Source: Cohnella laeviribosi DSM 21336 (lineage in GTDB: Bacteria; Bacillota; Bacilli; Paenibacillales; Paenibacillaceae). From it: a stretch of DNA of 64,000 bases. This document shows positions 1 to 8,521 of the stretch, one piece after another (the first letter of the stretch is position 1; each line of letters begins with the position of its first letter). A program made the position numbers and the translations under genes. The DNA lies in contig NZ_KB899828.1 of assembly GCF_000378425.1 (NCBI RefSeq), positions 1-64,000 of the forward strand, read 5' to 3'. Under the pieces are notes generated by a model. That model was not told the DNA's origin, did not search any database, and worked only from the letters and a program-made list of their open reading frames with translations.

Positions 1-534
1 AACGTGCTGAACCGTCAGTTTAAACCGGATGCGCCTAACAAGGTTTGGGTCGCCGACATCACGTACATTGCCACGCGGCAGGGCTGGGTCTATTTAGCGA
101 GTCTCATGGATCTGTACTCCCGGAAGATCGTGGGTTGGGCGCTGGGCGAGCGAATGACGAAAGAGTTGGTGCTGGAGGCTTTTGACAAGGCATGCATGCG
201 TCAGAAGCCCCCAAAAGGCTTGATCCACCACTCTGATCGAGGGTCACAGTACGCTTCTACAGAATACCGGGCGAGACTGGAGTCGAACCAAATGATTGGC
301 AGCATGAGTCGCAAGGGCAACTGTTACGACAATGCCTGCATCGAATCTTTCCACAGCGTTCTCAAGAAAGAGCTCATTTACCAAACGAAATTTAACACTC
401 GTAAACAGGCGTATGATGCGATTTACGAGTACATTGAATTGGAGTATAACCGCATCCGTATCCATTCGTCGATCGGTTATCTGACTCCGTATTTGTACGA
501 AAAAAGGTACTATGAGCAACTCCAGGCAGGATAA
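1..534 (+). CDS. IS3-family transposase OrfB (5'-truncated by window)
   Basis: This is the DDE integrase-core part of an IS3 OrfB transposase, which carries out strand transfer of the element. The reading frame is open from base 1, so the gene starts upstream of the window. Counted from the GTG at 4, the catalytic triad is D18 (WVADITYI), D78 (HHSDRGSQY) and E114 (NACIESFHSVLK). The 35-residue spacing between the last two is the classic DD(35)E arrangement. The C-terminus (YNRIRIHSSIGYLTP) also matches the family. No frameshift is seen in the visible part, so this half may be functional. Confidence 0.93.
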   Translation, partial: NVLNRQFKPDAPNKVWVADITYIATRQGWVYLASLMDLYSRKIVGWALGERMTKELVLEAFDKACMRQKPPKGLIHHSDRGSQYASTEYRARLESNQMIGSMSRKGNCYDNACIESFHSVLKKELIYQTKFNTRKQAYDAIYEYIELEYNRIRIHSSIGYLTPYLYEKRYYEQLQAG

Positions 535-537
535 AAG

Positions 538-565
538 TTGTGTCCACTTTCTTGACAGTGATCCA
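538..565 (+). repeat. Putative right inverted repeat of the IS3 element
   Basis: The bases after the transposase stop (TTGTGTCCACTTTCTTGACA onward) look like an IS3-type right end finishing ...GATCCA at 565. The matching left repeat lies outside the window, so the exact boundary is inferred. Bases 566-624 hold no gene and no recognisable terminator for the operon that ends at 625. Confidence 0.5.
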
Positions 566-624
566 CGTAGATGTCGGTTGGCGGTTGTCGAAGCCTCAGC
601 ACTGCTTCCATTGTCAAAAGCGGC

Positions 625-1461
625 TCACCCTTTGACCGAACCGGTCAGGCCGGACACGAAATACTTTTGGAACAGGAGATACACGACCAAAATCGGAATG
701 ATCGACAGCAGCACGCCCGCGTTCATCAGCGTATAGTCGGTCGAGTGCTCCCCGCGGAACGACAGCAATCCTGTCGTGATCGTGCGCATGGAGTCCTTCG
801 TAATGAAAATTTGGGCGAGCAGAAATTCGTTCCACGTGGCCATGAAATCCAGAATGACCAGCGTCGCGATCGCCGGCATCGACAGCGGGAGAATGACCCG
901 GAAAAACTTGCCGATGTCGCCGCAGCCGTCGATGAGCGCCGCCTCGTCGATTTCCTTCGGAATCGTCCGGAAAAAACCGCGCAAAATGAGGATGCCGAAC
1001 GGAATGCCGAAACCGATGTAAATGAGGATGATGCCGGGATAGGTGCTGACCAGATGCGTTTTGTTGAGGAAAATGTTGAGCGGCACGAGCGTCGCCTGCA
1101 TCGGAATCATCATCCCAATCAGAAAAAAGGCGAACATCGCGTTGCTCCATTTGAAGTTCAGGCGGGTCAGCGCGAACGCCGCGAGCGCCTCGACCAAAAT
1201 GCCGAGCGGCACCTTGATGACGCTGATGAGCGCCGTATTTTTCATGTACATGCCCATCTTCCCCTGGTTCCAGGCTTTGGCGAAATTGCCCCACTGGAAT
1301 TTCTCGGGCAAGGCGTAAAACGGGCTCGTCAGCAAATCCGACCTCGATTTGAGGGCGGTGAACGCAATAAAGACGATCGGGACGAGGAAAATCACCGCCA
1401 AAACGATCAAAACGCCATATCGAATCGCCTGGACGGGCCAGGACGGTTGCCGGATTTCCAT
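625..1461 (-). CDS. Carbohydrate ABC transporter permease (MalG-like)
   Basis: Inner-membrane permease of a CUT1-type sugar importer, 278 residues with about six hydrophobic segments. The N-terminus (VLIVLAVIFLVPIVFIAFTA) is the first membrane helix. The EAA loop that contacts the ATPase is visible as EIDEAALIDGCGDIGKFF followed by RVILPLSMPAIATL. It follows the partner permease by about 25 bp on the same strand and is the last gene of the hydrolase/binding-protein/permease operon. No dedicated ATPase lies in the locus, which is common for Gram-positive CUT1 systems that share an MsmX-type ATPase. The substrate cannot be read from the sequence; the linked hydrolase suggests an oligosaccharide. 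Confidence 0.93.
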   Translation of the reverse strand: MEIRQPSWPVQAIRYGVLIVLAVIFLVPIVFIAFTALKSRSDLLTSPFYALPEKFQWGNFAKAWNQGKMGMYMKNTALISVIKVPLGILVEALAAFALTRLNFKWSNAMFAFFLIGMMIPMQATLVPLNIFLNKTHLVSTYPGIILIYIGFGIPFGILILRGFFRTIPKEIDEAALIDGCGDIGKFFRVILPLSMPAIATLVILDFMATWNEFLLAQIFITKDSMRTITTGLLSFRGEHSTDYTLMNAGVLLSIIPILVVYLLFQKYFVSGLTGSVKG

Positions 1462-1486
1462 AGGTGGTTCACCCTCTTTCTGCCGA

Positions 1487-2362
1487 TTACAGGTGCGATC
1501 TCTTCGTTGTATAGTAAACGTATGGGATAATGACGACCATCGTAATCAAAACGAGGAAGAAGGAGATGGCCGACCCCGTACCGATATTGGCGAATTTGAA
1601 GGTCTGATAATACATCCAGGAAGACAGCACCTGCGTGCTCTCCGCCGGCCCGCCGCCGGTCATCGCGTAGATGATGTCGTACACCTTCATCGACGCGATC
1701 ATCGTGGTGGCGACGACGATGACAAGCGTTTCCCGCAGCAGCGGGAACGTGATATACCAGAACGATTGATAGGGCTTCGCGCCGTCGAGAACGGCCGCTT
1801 CGTACGGATCGTGAGGAATCGTCTGCAGGCCGGCGAGAAACAGCACCATCGGCTGTCCGACCCCTTGCCACAGCGCCGCGACGAACACGGCATACAGCGC
1901 CGTCTCCGGCTCCGCCAGCCAGGCGCGCGTCCAGCTTTCGAGGCCGATCGTCTCCAGAAGCTTGTTGACGAAACCCTGCGTCGGATTGTACATCCATGCC
2001 CAGCTCGTCGCTACGATGACCCCGGACAGAACATAGGGGAAATAGAAGATGCCGCGGAACACGATGCGGCCTTTGATCCTTTTGTTCAGAAGCAGCGCGA
2101 GCATCAAACCGATGCCGATCATCAGAATCAGCGAACCGGCCGTCCACAGCAGGTTGTTCTTCAACGCCCGGGCGAAAACGGAATCGTGAAGGATCAAATC
2201 GGCATAGTTGTCCAAACCGACAAAAACTTTGTCGGCGGCTACGCCGTTCCATTTGAAAAAGCTGAGGTAAAACGTATAGAGAGACGGTACGAAAATGACG
2301 ATCAGGTAGATCGTCAGCGCGGGCAGCAAAAACAGCCACGGCTTCAGCGCTCTTGCGGTCAT
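1487..2362 (-). CDS. Carbohydrate ABC transporter permease (MalF-like)
   Basis: First permease of the CUT1 sugar importer, about 291 residues. The N-terminus (LKPWLFLLPALTIYLIVIF) is a membrane helix, and the EAA loop reads DPYEAAVLDGAKPYQSFWYI followed by TFPLLRETLVIV. An upstream in-frame ATG exists at 2404, but AAAGGAGAG lies just before the ATG at 2362, which I take as the start. The gene sits between the binding-protein gene (about 70 bp upstream) and the MalG-like permease. Together they would form the membrane channel used by the lipoprotein encoded at 2435-3709. Confidence 0.93.
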   Translation of the reverse strand: MTARALKPWLFLLPALTIYLIVIFVPSLYTFYLSFFKWNGVAADKVFVGLDNYADLILHDSVFARALKNNLLWTAGSLILMIGIGLMLALLLNKRIKGRIVFRGIFYFPYVLSGVIVATSWAWMYNPTQGFVNKLLETIGLESWTRAWLAEPETALYAVFVAALWQGVGQPMVLFLAGLQTIPHDPYEAAVLDGAKPYQSFWYITFPLLRETLVIVVATTMIASMKVYDIIYAMTGGGPAESTQVLSSWMYYQTFKFANIGTGSAISFFLVLITMVVIIPYVYYTTKRSHL

Positions 2363-2434
2363 GCGGTTCTCTCCTTTGTCAAAGCGGGTTGGAGCGATCT
2401 TCATTGACGCCCCAACCCGCTCCTTTCGCTTCTG

Positions 2435-3709
2435 CTACTTGCTTTTGTACTTGGCGATCGCCTCGTCCATCGCTTCGGCCGCCTGCTGCGGCGTCCATTC
2501 GTGAAACGCGAGCTTGTCCTGCGCCTCGAACAGCTTTTGGACGACTTCCTGCGGCAGCGCCTGGTCGGTAATGAGGAAAGCTCCGTCGCCCGCGCTGTCC
2601 AGCAGCGTCTTCAAGTGAGGCGTTTTTTCCGAGATGTTGACGTTTAACGTCGCCGGCGAGCCATACTGCTCGATATACTTGTTGACGACCTCCGGACGGG
2701 TCAAATATTCACCGAGCTTCACGGCCGCTTCCTGCTTCTCAGGGCTGGAGCCGCCGTTGATCTGGAACATTTCCGCGAAGACCGACGCCCGCGACGGGGG
2801 CTGATCGTTCGGGAATTTGAACACATCGTAGTTGTTCGGATCGAAGCCGTTTTCCATAATGTTGCCGTCAAACCACGTGCCTTCATTGATCATGGCCGCC
2901 TGCTCCTGATAAAAGAGGCTTTCCGCTTCGGTCGGATCAAGCGAGGAATAGCCTTTCGGGAAGTAACCCTTGTCGGTGTATTCCTGAATTTTCTCAAAGG
3001 CTTTAATAACGGCGGGATCGTTCCAGGAAGCCTCCAGACGGTTCAGCTTGTCGTGCAGCTCGGGACCGGCGAAATGCTCGATCAGCTGCTCGGTCAGGCG
3101 CATCGTATGCCAGCCGCCCTTGCTTCCGAACGCCAGCGGTACGACGCCGCCGTTCTTCAAAGCCGCAAGCTGCGATTCGAATTCCGCAAACGTCTTCGGC
3201 GCCTGCAATTTCAGCTTGTCGTACACGTTTTTCGAATACCACATGCCGAGCACGTTCAGGTGCACCGGAATGCCGGATACTTTGCCGTCATAAGTCGACA
3301 TGTCGATGGCCGCTTTATTGTAGATTTCGGACCACCTGTGATCTTTTGCGATTTGCGTCAAATCCATCGTCAGCCCGTTTTCGGGATAAAACGACCCAAG
3401 CGTTCCGCCCCACGTAAACCACATGTCGGGAAGCGTCTTGGAGCTGGCGGCCACTTTCAGCGCTTCCTTGATCGGATCGACCTCGTACTGAGTCAATTCC
3501 ACGTCGATGTTCGGATTGGCGTTCTCGAAATCTTTAACCGCCGGTTCGAGCCATTCCCAGCCCGTATTGAGCGCCCAGAAGGAGATGGCGACTTTTTTCT
3601 CCCCGCCGTTTTGTCCGTCTTCCGACGAACCGTTATCACCCGAGCCGCATCCCGCGGCCATGACGCCTGCAATCAGCAGGCTAAGCAGCGCCGAAATCGT
3701 CTTTTTCAT
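2435..3709 (-). CDS. Sugar-binding lipoprotein of ABC importer (family 1)
   Basis: Extracellular solute-binding protein of a CUT1 importer, 424 residues, similar in layout to maltose/multiple-sugar binding proteins. The N-terminus is a lipoprotein signal (MKKTISALLSLLIAGVMAAG followed by C) with the lipidated cysteine at residue 21 and a Ser/Gly/Asp-rich linker after it. Fold signatures include ISFWALNTGWEW near the start and WFTWGGTLGSFYPENGL. It lies 19 bp downstream of the glycoside hydrolase and upstream of both permeases, so the four genes are probably cotranscribed. The ligand is unknown. Confidence 0.93.
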   Translation of the reverse strand: MKKTISALLSLLIAGVMAAGCGSGDNGSSEDGQNGGEKKVAISFWALNTGWEWLEPAVKDFENANPNIDVELTQYEVDPIKEALKVAASSKTLPDMWFTWGGTLGSFYPENGLTMDLTQIAKDHRWSEIYNKAAIDMSTYDGKVSGIPVHLNVLGMWYSKNVYDKLKLQAPKTFAEFESQLAALKNGGVVPLAFGSKGGWHTMRLTEQLIEHFAGPELHDKLNRLEASWNDPAVIKAFEKIQEYTDKGYFPKGYSSLDPTEAESLFYQEQAAMINEGTWFDGNIMENGFDPNNYDVFKFPNDQPPSRASVFAEMFQINGGSSPEKQEAAVKLGEYLTRPEVVNKYIEQYGSPATLNVNISEKTPHLKTLLDSAGDGAFLITDQALPQEVVQKLFEAQDKLAFHEWTPQQAAEAMDEAIAKYKSK

Positions 3710-3728
3710 GGTGCTGTCCCCCTTATGT

Positions 3729-5210
3729 TTATGAAATGCGCCGTATCCGCAGCGCCTGATAAGGCTTGCCCGGCAAATCCACGCGGCATGTGCCCGAATA
3801 TTCGCCGTTCAGCCGCTCGATCGTCATGTCCCACGTATCGATCCGTTCGATATGGTACCGCTCGCCTTCCGGAAGCTCCAGGACGCGGAACGCCGGCCGG
3901 CTTGCGCCGAAATACACCAGGTAGTAATCCGGATCGGCGCCTCCGCCGACAGCGTCCCATTGGAACGGCACGGCGGTCGGATTGATCGGCGGCCCTTCCT
4001 CGATGAGCCGACGCAGGAAGCGGATGCGCTCCGGGCTTTCGCCATGCAGTTCGCCGCCGTGCGACCACCAGATGATGTCTTCGGGATGCACGAACGTCTC
4101 CCCGTGCGTCACATAGCCGCCGCGCGTCACCCCCTCCCAGAAGCACTCGAGCATTTTCTCTGCCGTAATGTTGCCCCAGCCGTGGTTGAGATTGCCTTCG
4201 TACCGGCATTCGTCGACGACGATCGGCTTTTGGTACAGCTCCCGCCACTCCGGAACGAAATACAAATCGTGATGCTGGATGCTGGCGTGCGTAACCCATG
4301 GCTTGCCGTGATCGTACCAGTGCAAATTGCTCCGATAGTGGATTTCCGGATGATGCCAGTTGTGAATGGACCGCAAATGCTGGTAGGGGTCGTGCGTTTG
4401 CAGAAGACGGAAGAAACGGTCCCAGTCGCTCATGGATTTGCTCTTCATCAGGTCGTATTCGTTGGCGAGCGACCACCAGATATTGCGGAACGCGGCCAAG
4501 CGGGCGACCGCATACCGCAAGTAGAATTCGTCCGTCTCCGGGCTCATCGTCGAGAATCCCCAGCGGTCGTAAGGGTGAAACAGGATCAAATCCGCCTCGA
4601 TTCCGAGCTTCTGCAGGTCCCGAATCCGGTCTTCCAGGTGCCTCCAGAAGACCGGATCGAATCTCGTAAAGTCCCACCCCAGCTCGGGCGAACCTTCGAA
4701 CGGGTACCGCTCCGGCTCCTTCCGGTTGTAGTCGTAATGCTTCGGGAAGACGCACATCCGGATTTTGTTGAATCCCGATCGGCTCAGGCTCCGCAGCGTC
4801 CGCTCTTCCAAATCCCGGCCTTGGTGGATCCAGGCGTAACACGTCGTTCCGAAAGGGAAAAAAGGGGTTCCGTCGGCGTAGGCGAAATGGTACCGGTTGG
4901 CGACGCGAACCGGGCCGCGATTGCCCGGATCGGGGGGGACGCACGTCAAGCTACCCTTGACGCCATCCAGTTCTGGAACGTTGCTTGCGGTTTCGAACGA
5001 CCATTCGCCCAGGATTTCCGGCATAAACCGGACGCAATACTGCCCGTCGCCGTCGTAGAACCCGTCTACCTCCAGCGTCAGAAAGCGATGCTTGAAGCGG
5101 GCCGAAAACCGGACATCGACAAACGGATTGCCGCCCGTCGGACCTTGCAGCCGCAGCTCAAACATGTCCCACCGTTTCGTTTCAAAGGCAAGGCTCTGAT
5201 GCGGCTTCAC
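3729..5210 (-). CDS. DUF5060/DUF5605-type glycoside hydrolase
   Basis: A 493-residue cytoplasmic (no signal peptide) putative glycoside hydrolase. Residues 10-100 form a DUF5060-like beta-sandwich ([10 protein letters not shown]). A TIM-barrel region follows from the segment [17 protein letters not shown]. Candidate catalytic acids are E251 (SLANEYDLM) and E334 ([11 protein letters not shown]), spaced as in clan GH-A enzymes. The last ~90 residues resemble the small C-terminal beta domain usual in this group. The start is GTG at 5210, preceded by AAAGGA. It is the first gene of the sugar operon, so it probably cleaves the imported oligosaccharide inside the cell. Specificity is not deducible. 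Confidence 0.82.
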   Translation of the reverse strand: MKPHQSLAFETKRWDMFELRLQGPTGGNPFVDVRFSARFKHRFLTLEVDGFYDGDGQYCVRFMPEILGEWSFETASNVPELDGVKGSLTCVPPDPGNRGPVRVANRYHFAYADGTPFFPFGTTCYAWIHQGRDLEERTLRSLSRSGFNKIRMCVFPKHYDYNRKEPERYPFEGSPELGWDFTRFDPVFWRHLEDRIRDLQKLGIEADLILFHPYDRWGFSTMSPETDEFYLRYAVARLAAFRNIWWSLANEYDLMKSKSMSDWDRFFRLLQTHDPYQHLRSIHNWHHPEIHYRSNLHWYDHGKPWVTHASIQHHDLYFVPEWRELYQKPIVVDECRYEGNLNHGWGNITAEKMLECFWEGVTRGGYVTHGETFVHPEDIIWWSHGGELHGESPERIRFLRRLIEEGPPINPTAVPFQWDAVGGGADPDYYLVYFGASRPAFRVLELPEGERYHIERIDTWDMTIERLNGEYSGTCRVDLPGKPYQALRIRRIS

Positions 5211-5404
5211 TTTCGATCATCCTTTCTTTTCTCTTCACAATCCTCATTCTAAGGATCGGATTCCGGGGACGGTAGCATTCGAAACGGTCGTTTGGTTTGC
5301 TCTTTTTCCTTTTTGACCGCGCATCAACGCCATAGCGGATTCGGCAATAGAAGGGATTTGACTTTTCCTACGTTTTTTTGTTCCGGACCGAAATTTCATA
5401 AATA

Positions 5405-5452
5405 AACCCCCTTGTATGCTAAGAGCAGCTCCTGATTTGGGGGTTGCTCTTA
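5405..5452. other. Competing hairpins near the IS110 left side
   Basis: Bases 5420-5429 (TAAGAGCAGC) pair with 5443-5452 (GTTGCTCTTA) in a 10-bp stem followed by TGATTTTT, so it could act as a + strand terminator. An alternative 7-bp stem, AACCCCC (5405-5411) with GGGGGTT (5439-5445), uses part of the same bases, so the two folds exclude each other. The stretch 5211-5404 holds only the upstream region of the hydrolase operon; I could not assign a convincing promoter there. Confidence 0.4.
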
Positions 5453-5559
5453 TGATTTTTGTACCTTGAAAACTGAATGTAATGGTCCCGGTGGGGGACG
5501 CAGCCCAAGCGAAGCGCGGGAGCGGCCCGAAGGGACGAAAAATAGGTGTTTACGATCTT

Positions 5560-5811
5560 GGGCTGTCCTTGGGAAAATGCCAGTAGGTGCTACCGACGGG
5601 AATGTTCCTTCTCCCCCTGTAGACTCGATTAGTCGGGTTCTTCCATCTGAGAGTGTCCCCTTGGCCTCTTCCGTATTTTCCTACACGCTGACTGTATCCC
5701 GCGCGTCGCCATCTCTTCCGCATAGCAGAGGAAGGTTCGTGCACCGATGGGCCGCGGTGTATGCCAATAGCTCGCAAGGCTGTAAGCGGAGAGCTTTTCC
5801 AAGGACATCCC
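5560..5811 (+). ncRNA. Candidate IS110 bridge RNA / structured 5' RNA
   Basis: The non-coding arm upstream of the transposase has a long-range pairing: 5560-5577 (GGGCTGTCCTTGGGAAAA) is complementary to 5795-5811 (TTTTCCAAGGACATCCC) over about 16 bp with one mismatch and one bulge, enclosing about 217 nt. No convincing ORF lies here on the + strand. IS110-group elements are known to encode a bridge RNA in this arm that guides target and donor recognition. Assigning this RNA to that role is inference from position and structure; the guide loops were not resolved. Confidence 0.5.
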
Positions 5812-5851
5812 AGGACCGTAGCGCCGAGTCCAATCAAAGGAGGTGAATCTC

Positions 5852-7102
5852 ATGCCCCACATCTTATTTGTCGGGATCGATGTAAGCAGCAAGAACAACG
5901 TTGTTTGTTGCCTGCCCGAAGGTGATACCGCCAAATCGCTGAGCCGGTTTACGGTTCCTAATGACGAACCCGGCGTTCTCGCTCTTCAAGAGCGGATTCT
6001 TGCTCTCATGCAGAAGCATAGTCTTACTCACATACGCTTTGGTCTGGAAGCGACCGGTTGTTACTCCAGCCATCTCGCTCGTTACTTGGAGAGCGTACTT
6101 AGCTTCGCGCCGTATGAGCACAGCGTCTACGTGTTCAATCCCAGTCTGATCAAGGTGTTCAAGAAAACACACTATCTGGACGCTCCGAAAAACGACAGGG
6201 TAGACGCCTGGTTCATCGCCGCTAAGCTCCGATCCGGTCATCTACCCCGTGCCTTCACGTGGAGCGAATCCATCGCTGCGTTGCAGCGCCTGTGCCGGAC
6301 TCGTTTCCACGTTACTCAATGTTTGACACGGGAGACCAATTTCCTGCTGACCAATTTGTTCCTGAAATTCAGCAGCTATGCGGCGGGACCGTTCGGCAAG
6401 AAGACATCGGCGACAAGCCTCGCGGTATTGCAGCACTTTGCCAGTGTCGAGGACATCATCGACATGTCCGTAGAAGACCTCGTGGCATTTGTGGTCAAGT
6501 GTAGCAAAAACCGCTTTGAGAATCCGCAGGAGGTCGCACAGACCTTGCAAAAAGCTGCTCGTTCTTCTTACCGATTGCCCAAAGCGATGTCCGATGCCGT
6601 GAATCTGGCGATGGCCTCCAACATCCGGATTATCCGCTCGCTCCAAGAACAGGCAAAGTCACTGCAGAAGGCGATTGAAGAGCATCTGGCCACCATTCCG
6701 CAGACGCTCACTTCTGTGCCGGGAATCTCCACGATATTTGCTGCCGGCCTCATCTCGGAGATTGGCGACATCCAGCGCTTTCCGAACCAAATGGCGCTTG
6801 CCAAGTACGCGGGTCTCGCTTGGACGGAAAGCCAATCTGGCGATTTCAAAGGCGTTGAATCTCGGCTCATTAAATCCGGCAACCGCTATCTGAAGTATTA
6901 CTTCACCGAAGCCGCAAAGAGTGTCCAGGTGCACGACACTGTATTTGCGAAGTACTTCAGTCTCAAAGCGGCGGAACCGGCCAAGTATGCCGAAAAACGT
7001 GCCCTTGCGCTTACAGCTCGTAAATTGGTGCGGTTGGTCGATTATCTGCTGCGAACCAACCGACTTTACGAACCCAGAGAGGTGATCCGACAAAACGCAT
7101 GA
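5852..7102 (+). CDS. IS110-family DEDD transposase
   Basis: A 416-residue IS110-type recombinase. The RuvC-like N-terminal domain carries the DEDD residues D10 (FVGIDVSSKNN), E66 (FGLEATG), D115 and D118 (APKNDRVDAWFIA). The C-terminal Transposase_20 (IS116/IS110/IS902) region is clear: LTSVPGISTIFAAGLISEIG and AKYAGLAW, with the conserved serine region around ESRLIKSGNRYLKYYF. A GTG at 5843 is in frame but lies inside the Shine-Dalgarno AAAGGAGGTG, so the ATG at 5852 is the better start. The frame is intact, so the element could be active. Confidence 0.93.
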   Translation: MPHILFVGIDVSSKNNVVCCLPEGDTAKSLSRFTVPNDEPGVLALQERILALMQKHSLTHIRFGLEATGCYSSHLARYLESVLSFAPYEHSVYVFNPSLIKVFKKTHYLDAPKNDRVDAWFIAAKLRSGHLPRAFTWSESIAALQRLCRTRFHVTQCLTRETNFLLTNLFLKFSSYAAGPFGKKTSATSLAVLQHFASVEDIIDMSVEDLVAFVVKCSKNRFENPQEVAQTLQKAARSSYRLPKAMSDAVNLAMASNIRIIRSLQEQAKSLQKAIEEHLATIPQTLTSVPGISTIFAAGLISEIGDIQRFPNQMALAKYAGLAWTESQSGDFKGVESRLIKSGNRYLKYYFTEAAKSVQVHDTVFAKYFSLKAAEPAKYAEKRALALTARKLVRLVDYLLRTNRLYEPREVIRQNA

Positions 7103-7251
7103 CATAGGCCCTTTCATCTAACCGCCTATTTCCTTGATATTTAGGAAATATCTGAAAAATCTAGGTAGGGCGGGTTTAGTTTGGGTTTGCCTTTTTCCGG
7201 GTCACCCCCTGAAAAGAGTGCGGTTCATTCAAAATCATTGAATTTAAGGAC

Positions 7252-7257
7252 TTGACA
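7252..7257 (+). promoter_or_regulatory. Isolated -35-like TTGACA near the IS110 right end
   Basis: A perfect TTGACA near the presumed right end has no -10 element 16-18 bp downstream. In several IS110 elements a promoter forms only in the circular intermediate, with -35 from the right end and -10 from the left. A TATGAT at 5451-5456 could supply the -10. This is inference. Confidence 0.3.
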
Positions 7258-7333
7258 TCGTACCGCTGCTCTCATGCCTCGCCGGCAAAGGGGGTACAGG
7301 AGGGGGGCCACGTACGTCCGATTCCGTATTCGG

Positions 7334-8521
7334 TTACTGGTTGCGGTATTCAAGCGGCGTCTTGCCCAGACGCTCCTTGAACAGCTTGCTGAAGTAGTGC
7401 GGGTTCGTATACCCGATTTCCGCCGCGATCTCGTAGATTTTCCGGTTGGTTTCCCGAAGCTGCTTCCGGGCGTATTCGAGCTTGTTGCGAATGACGTAAT
7501 CGCTGAAGTTCTCCCCGATCTCCTTCAGAAAAATCCGGCTCAGGTAGCCGGGGCTGACATGCACGGCGGCGGCGGCTTTGGCCAGCGTAATGTCCTCGAA
7601 CAGGTGCTTGTCCACAAACTCCTTCGTCTTCCGCACGATAAGATTGTCGCTCTGCTCGTGCTGCGGCAGATGCAAAAGCGCTTCCATATAAGCGTCGGGC
7701 AGTTCGCTTATCCGCTCGTAAACGGGGCTGGAAGAATAGATTAGGGCAACATGGAGCAGTTCCAGCACCTTCTGCCGGAGCTGTTCCAGATACTTGCCGT
7801 GCTCCGCCGAATTGGCCGAATCGGCTTCCCCGGATTTCGCTCGAGCCGGCGCGATCCAGATCACTTCGCGGAAGCCGCGGTGAAAGACGACGCCTCCCCA
7901 ATCCTTCGCCACATATTCCTGGATCAAATAAAGGATGGACATAAAACGCAGTTCTGCCGAATCGCCGTCCGCTTGAACGGCATCGTCGCGCTTGCGAAAC
8001 ACGACAATCCGAAAGCCCGATTGGAAAAGCTCGTTGTTCAATCCGTCATCCTGCCGCCGCTGCGGAAACGTGTATTTGTCCAGTAGCGACAGATAGTATT
8101 CGTTTCGGTCCGCCTCCGCGTCGTTTCGCTTCCCGGTTTGCGCCGACTCCAGCCGTTCCACGGCTTTGCGCAGCGTCTGCTCGATCTCGTCCTCGTCCAT
8201 CGTCGGCTTGTGCAGGTAATCGACCGCGCCCAGCTTCAGCGCTTCTTTGGCATACGCGAATTCGTCGTAACTGCTCAGGAACACGATCTGCACTTCGGGA
8301 TAACGCTCCCGGATCCGTTTGGCCAGCTCCAGCCCATCCATCCCCGGCATCCGGATATCGGTCATCACGATGTGGATGTCTTCGGTCTCCATCGCCCGCA
8401 GCGCGTCTTCGCCGTTCGAGGCTTCCGATTTCCAACGGATGCCGCACTTTTCCCAATCCATCATATACTTGAGGCCGACCCGGACAATCGATTCGTCTTC
8501 AACGACCAGCAGATTCCACAT
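7334..8521 (-). CDS. AraC-type two-component response regulator (YesN-like)
   Basis: A 395-residue cytoplasmic transcription regulator. The N-terminal receiver has acidic residues near the start (LLVVEDES), phospho-acceptor D55 (HIVMTDIRMPGMDG) and the conserved lysine in DYLHKPT. The C-terminal ~100 residues are an AraC helix-turn-helix pair (ITLAKAAAAVHVSPGYLSRI and YEIAAEIGYTNPHYFSKLF). The ORF can be read from 8569, but GGGAGGAG sits before the ATG at 8521. It overlaps the end of the sensor kinase gene by 23 bp, so the two are translationally coupled. It probably activates the sugar operon at 625-5210, from which the IS110 element now separates it. Confidence 0.93.
   Translation of the reverse strand: MWNLLVVEDESIVRVGLKYMMDWEKCGIRWKSEASNGEDALRAMETEDIHIVMTDIRMPGMDGLELAKRIRERYPEVQIVFLSSYDEFAYAKEALKLGAVDYLHKPTMDEDEIEQTLRKAVERLESAQTGKRNDAEADRNEYYLSLLDKYTFPQRRQDDGLNNELFQSGFRIVVFRKRDDAVQADGDSAELRFMSILYLIQEYVAKDWGGVVFHRGFREVIWIAPARAKSGEADSANSAEHGKYLEQLRQKVLELLHVALIYSSSPVYERISELPDAYMEALLHLPQHEQSDNLIVRKTKEFVDKHLFEDITLAKAAAAVHVSPGYLSRIFLKEIGENFSDYVIRNKLEYARKQLRETNRKIYEIAAEIGYTNPHYFSKLFKERLGKTPLEYRNQ

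Larger units (their letters stand above)
1..565 (+). mobile_element. IS3-family insertion sequence, 3' part
   Basis: The window opens inside an IS3-family element. It contains the transposase catalytic domain and, after the stop codon, a putative right terminal repeat ending near 565. Read outward-in on the minus strand, the end starts TGGATCACTGTCAAGAAAGT, a TG-initiated terminus as expected for IS3. The left end and orfA lie outside the window. The element stops about 60 bp from the 3' end of the sugar permease gene at 625, so it lies immediately downstream of that operon. Confidence 0.75.
5453..7260 (+). mobile_element. IS110-family insertion sequence (ends approximate)
   Basis: A complete-looking IS110-type element: a DEDD transposase at 5852-7102, a long (about 400 bp) 5' non-coding arm and a shorter (about 150 bp) 3' arm. 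IS110 elements lack clear terminal inverted repeats, so both ends are estimates. The right arm includes a small hairpin (7127-7134 with 7143-7150) and an isolated TTGACA at 7252-7257. The element lies between the sugar operon (625-5210) and its likely regulators (7334-10307). Confidence 0.7.

Noticed and set aside
571-1530. 319-codon + strand ORF opposite the sugar permease
   Set aside because: Shadow of the permease genes; its arginine/glutamate/histidine-rich translation has no recognisable domain.
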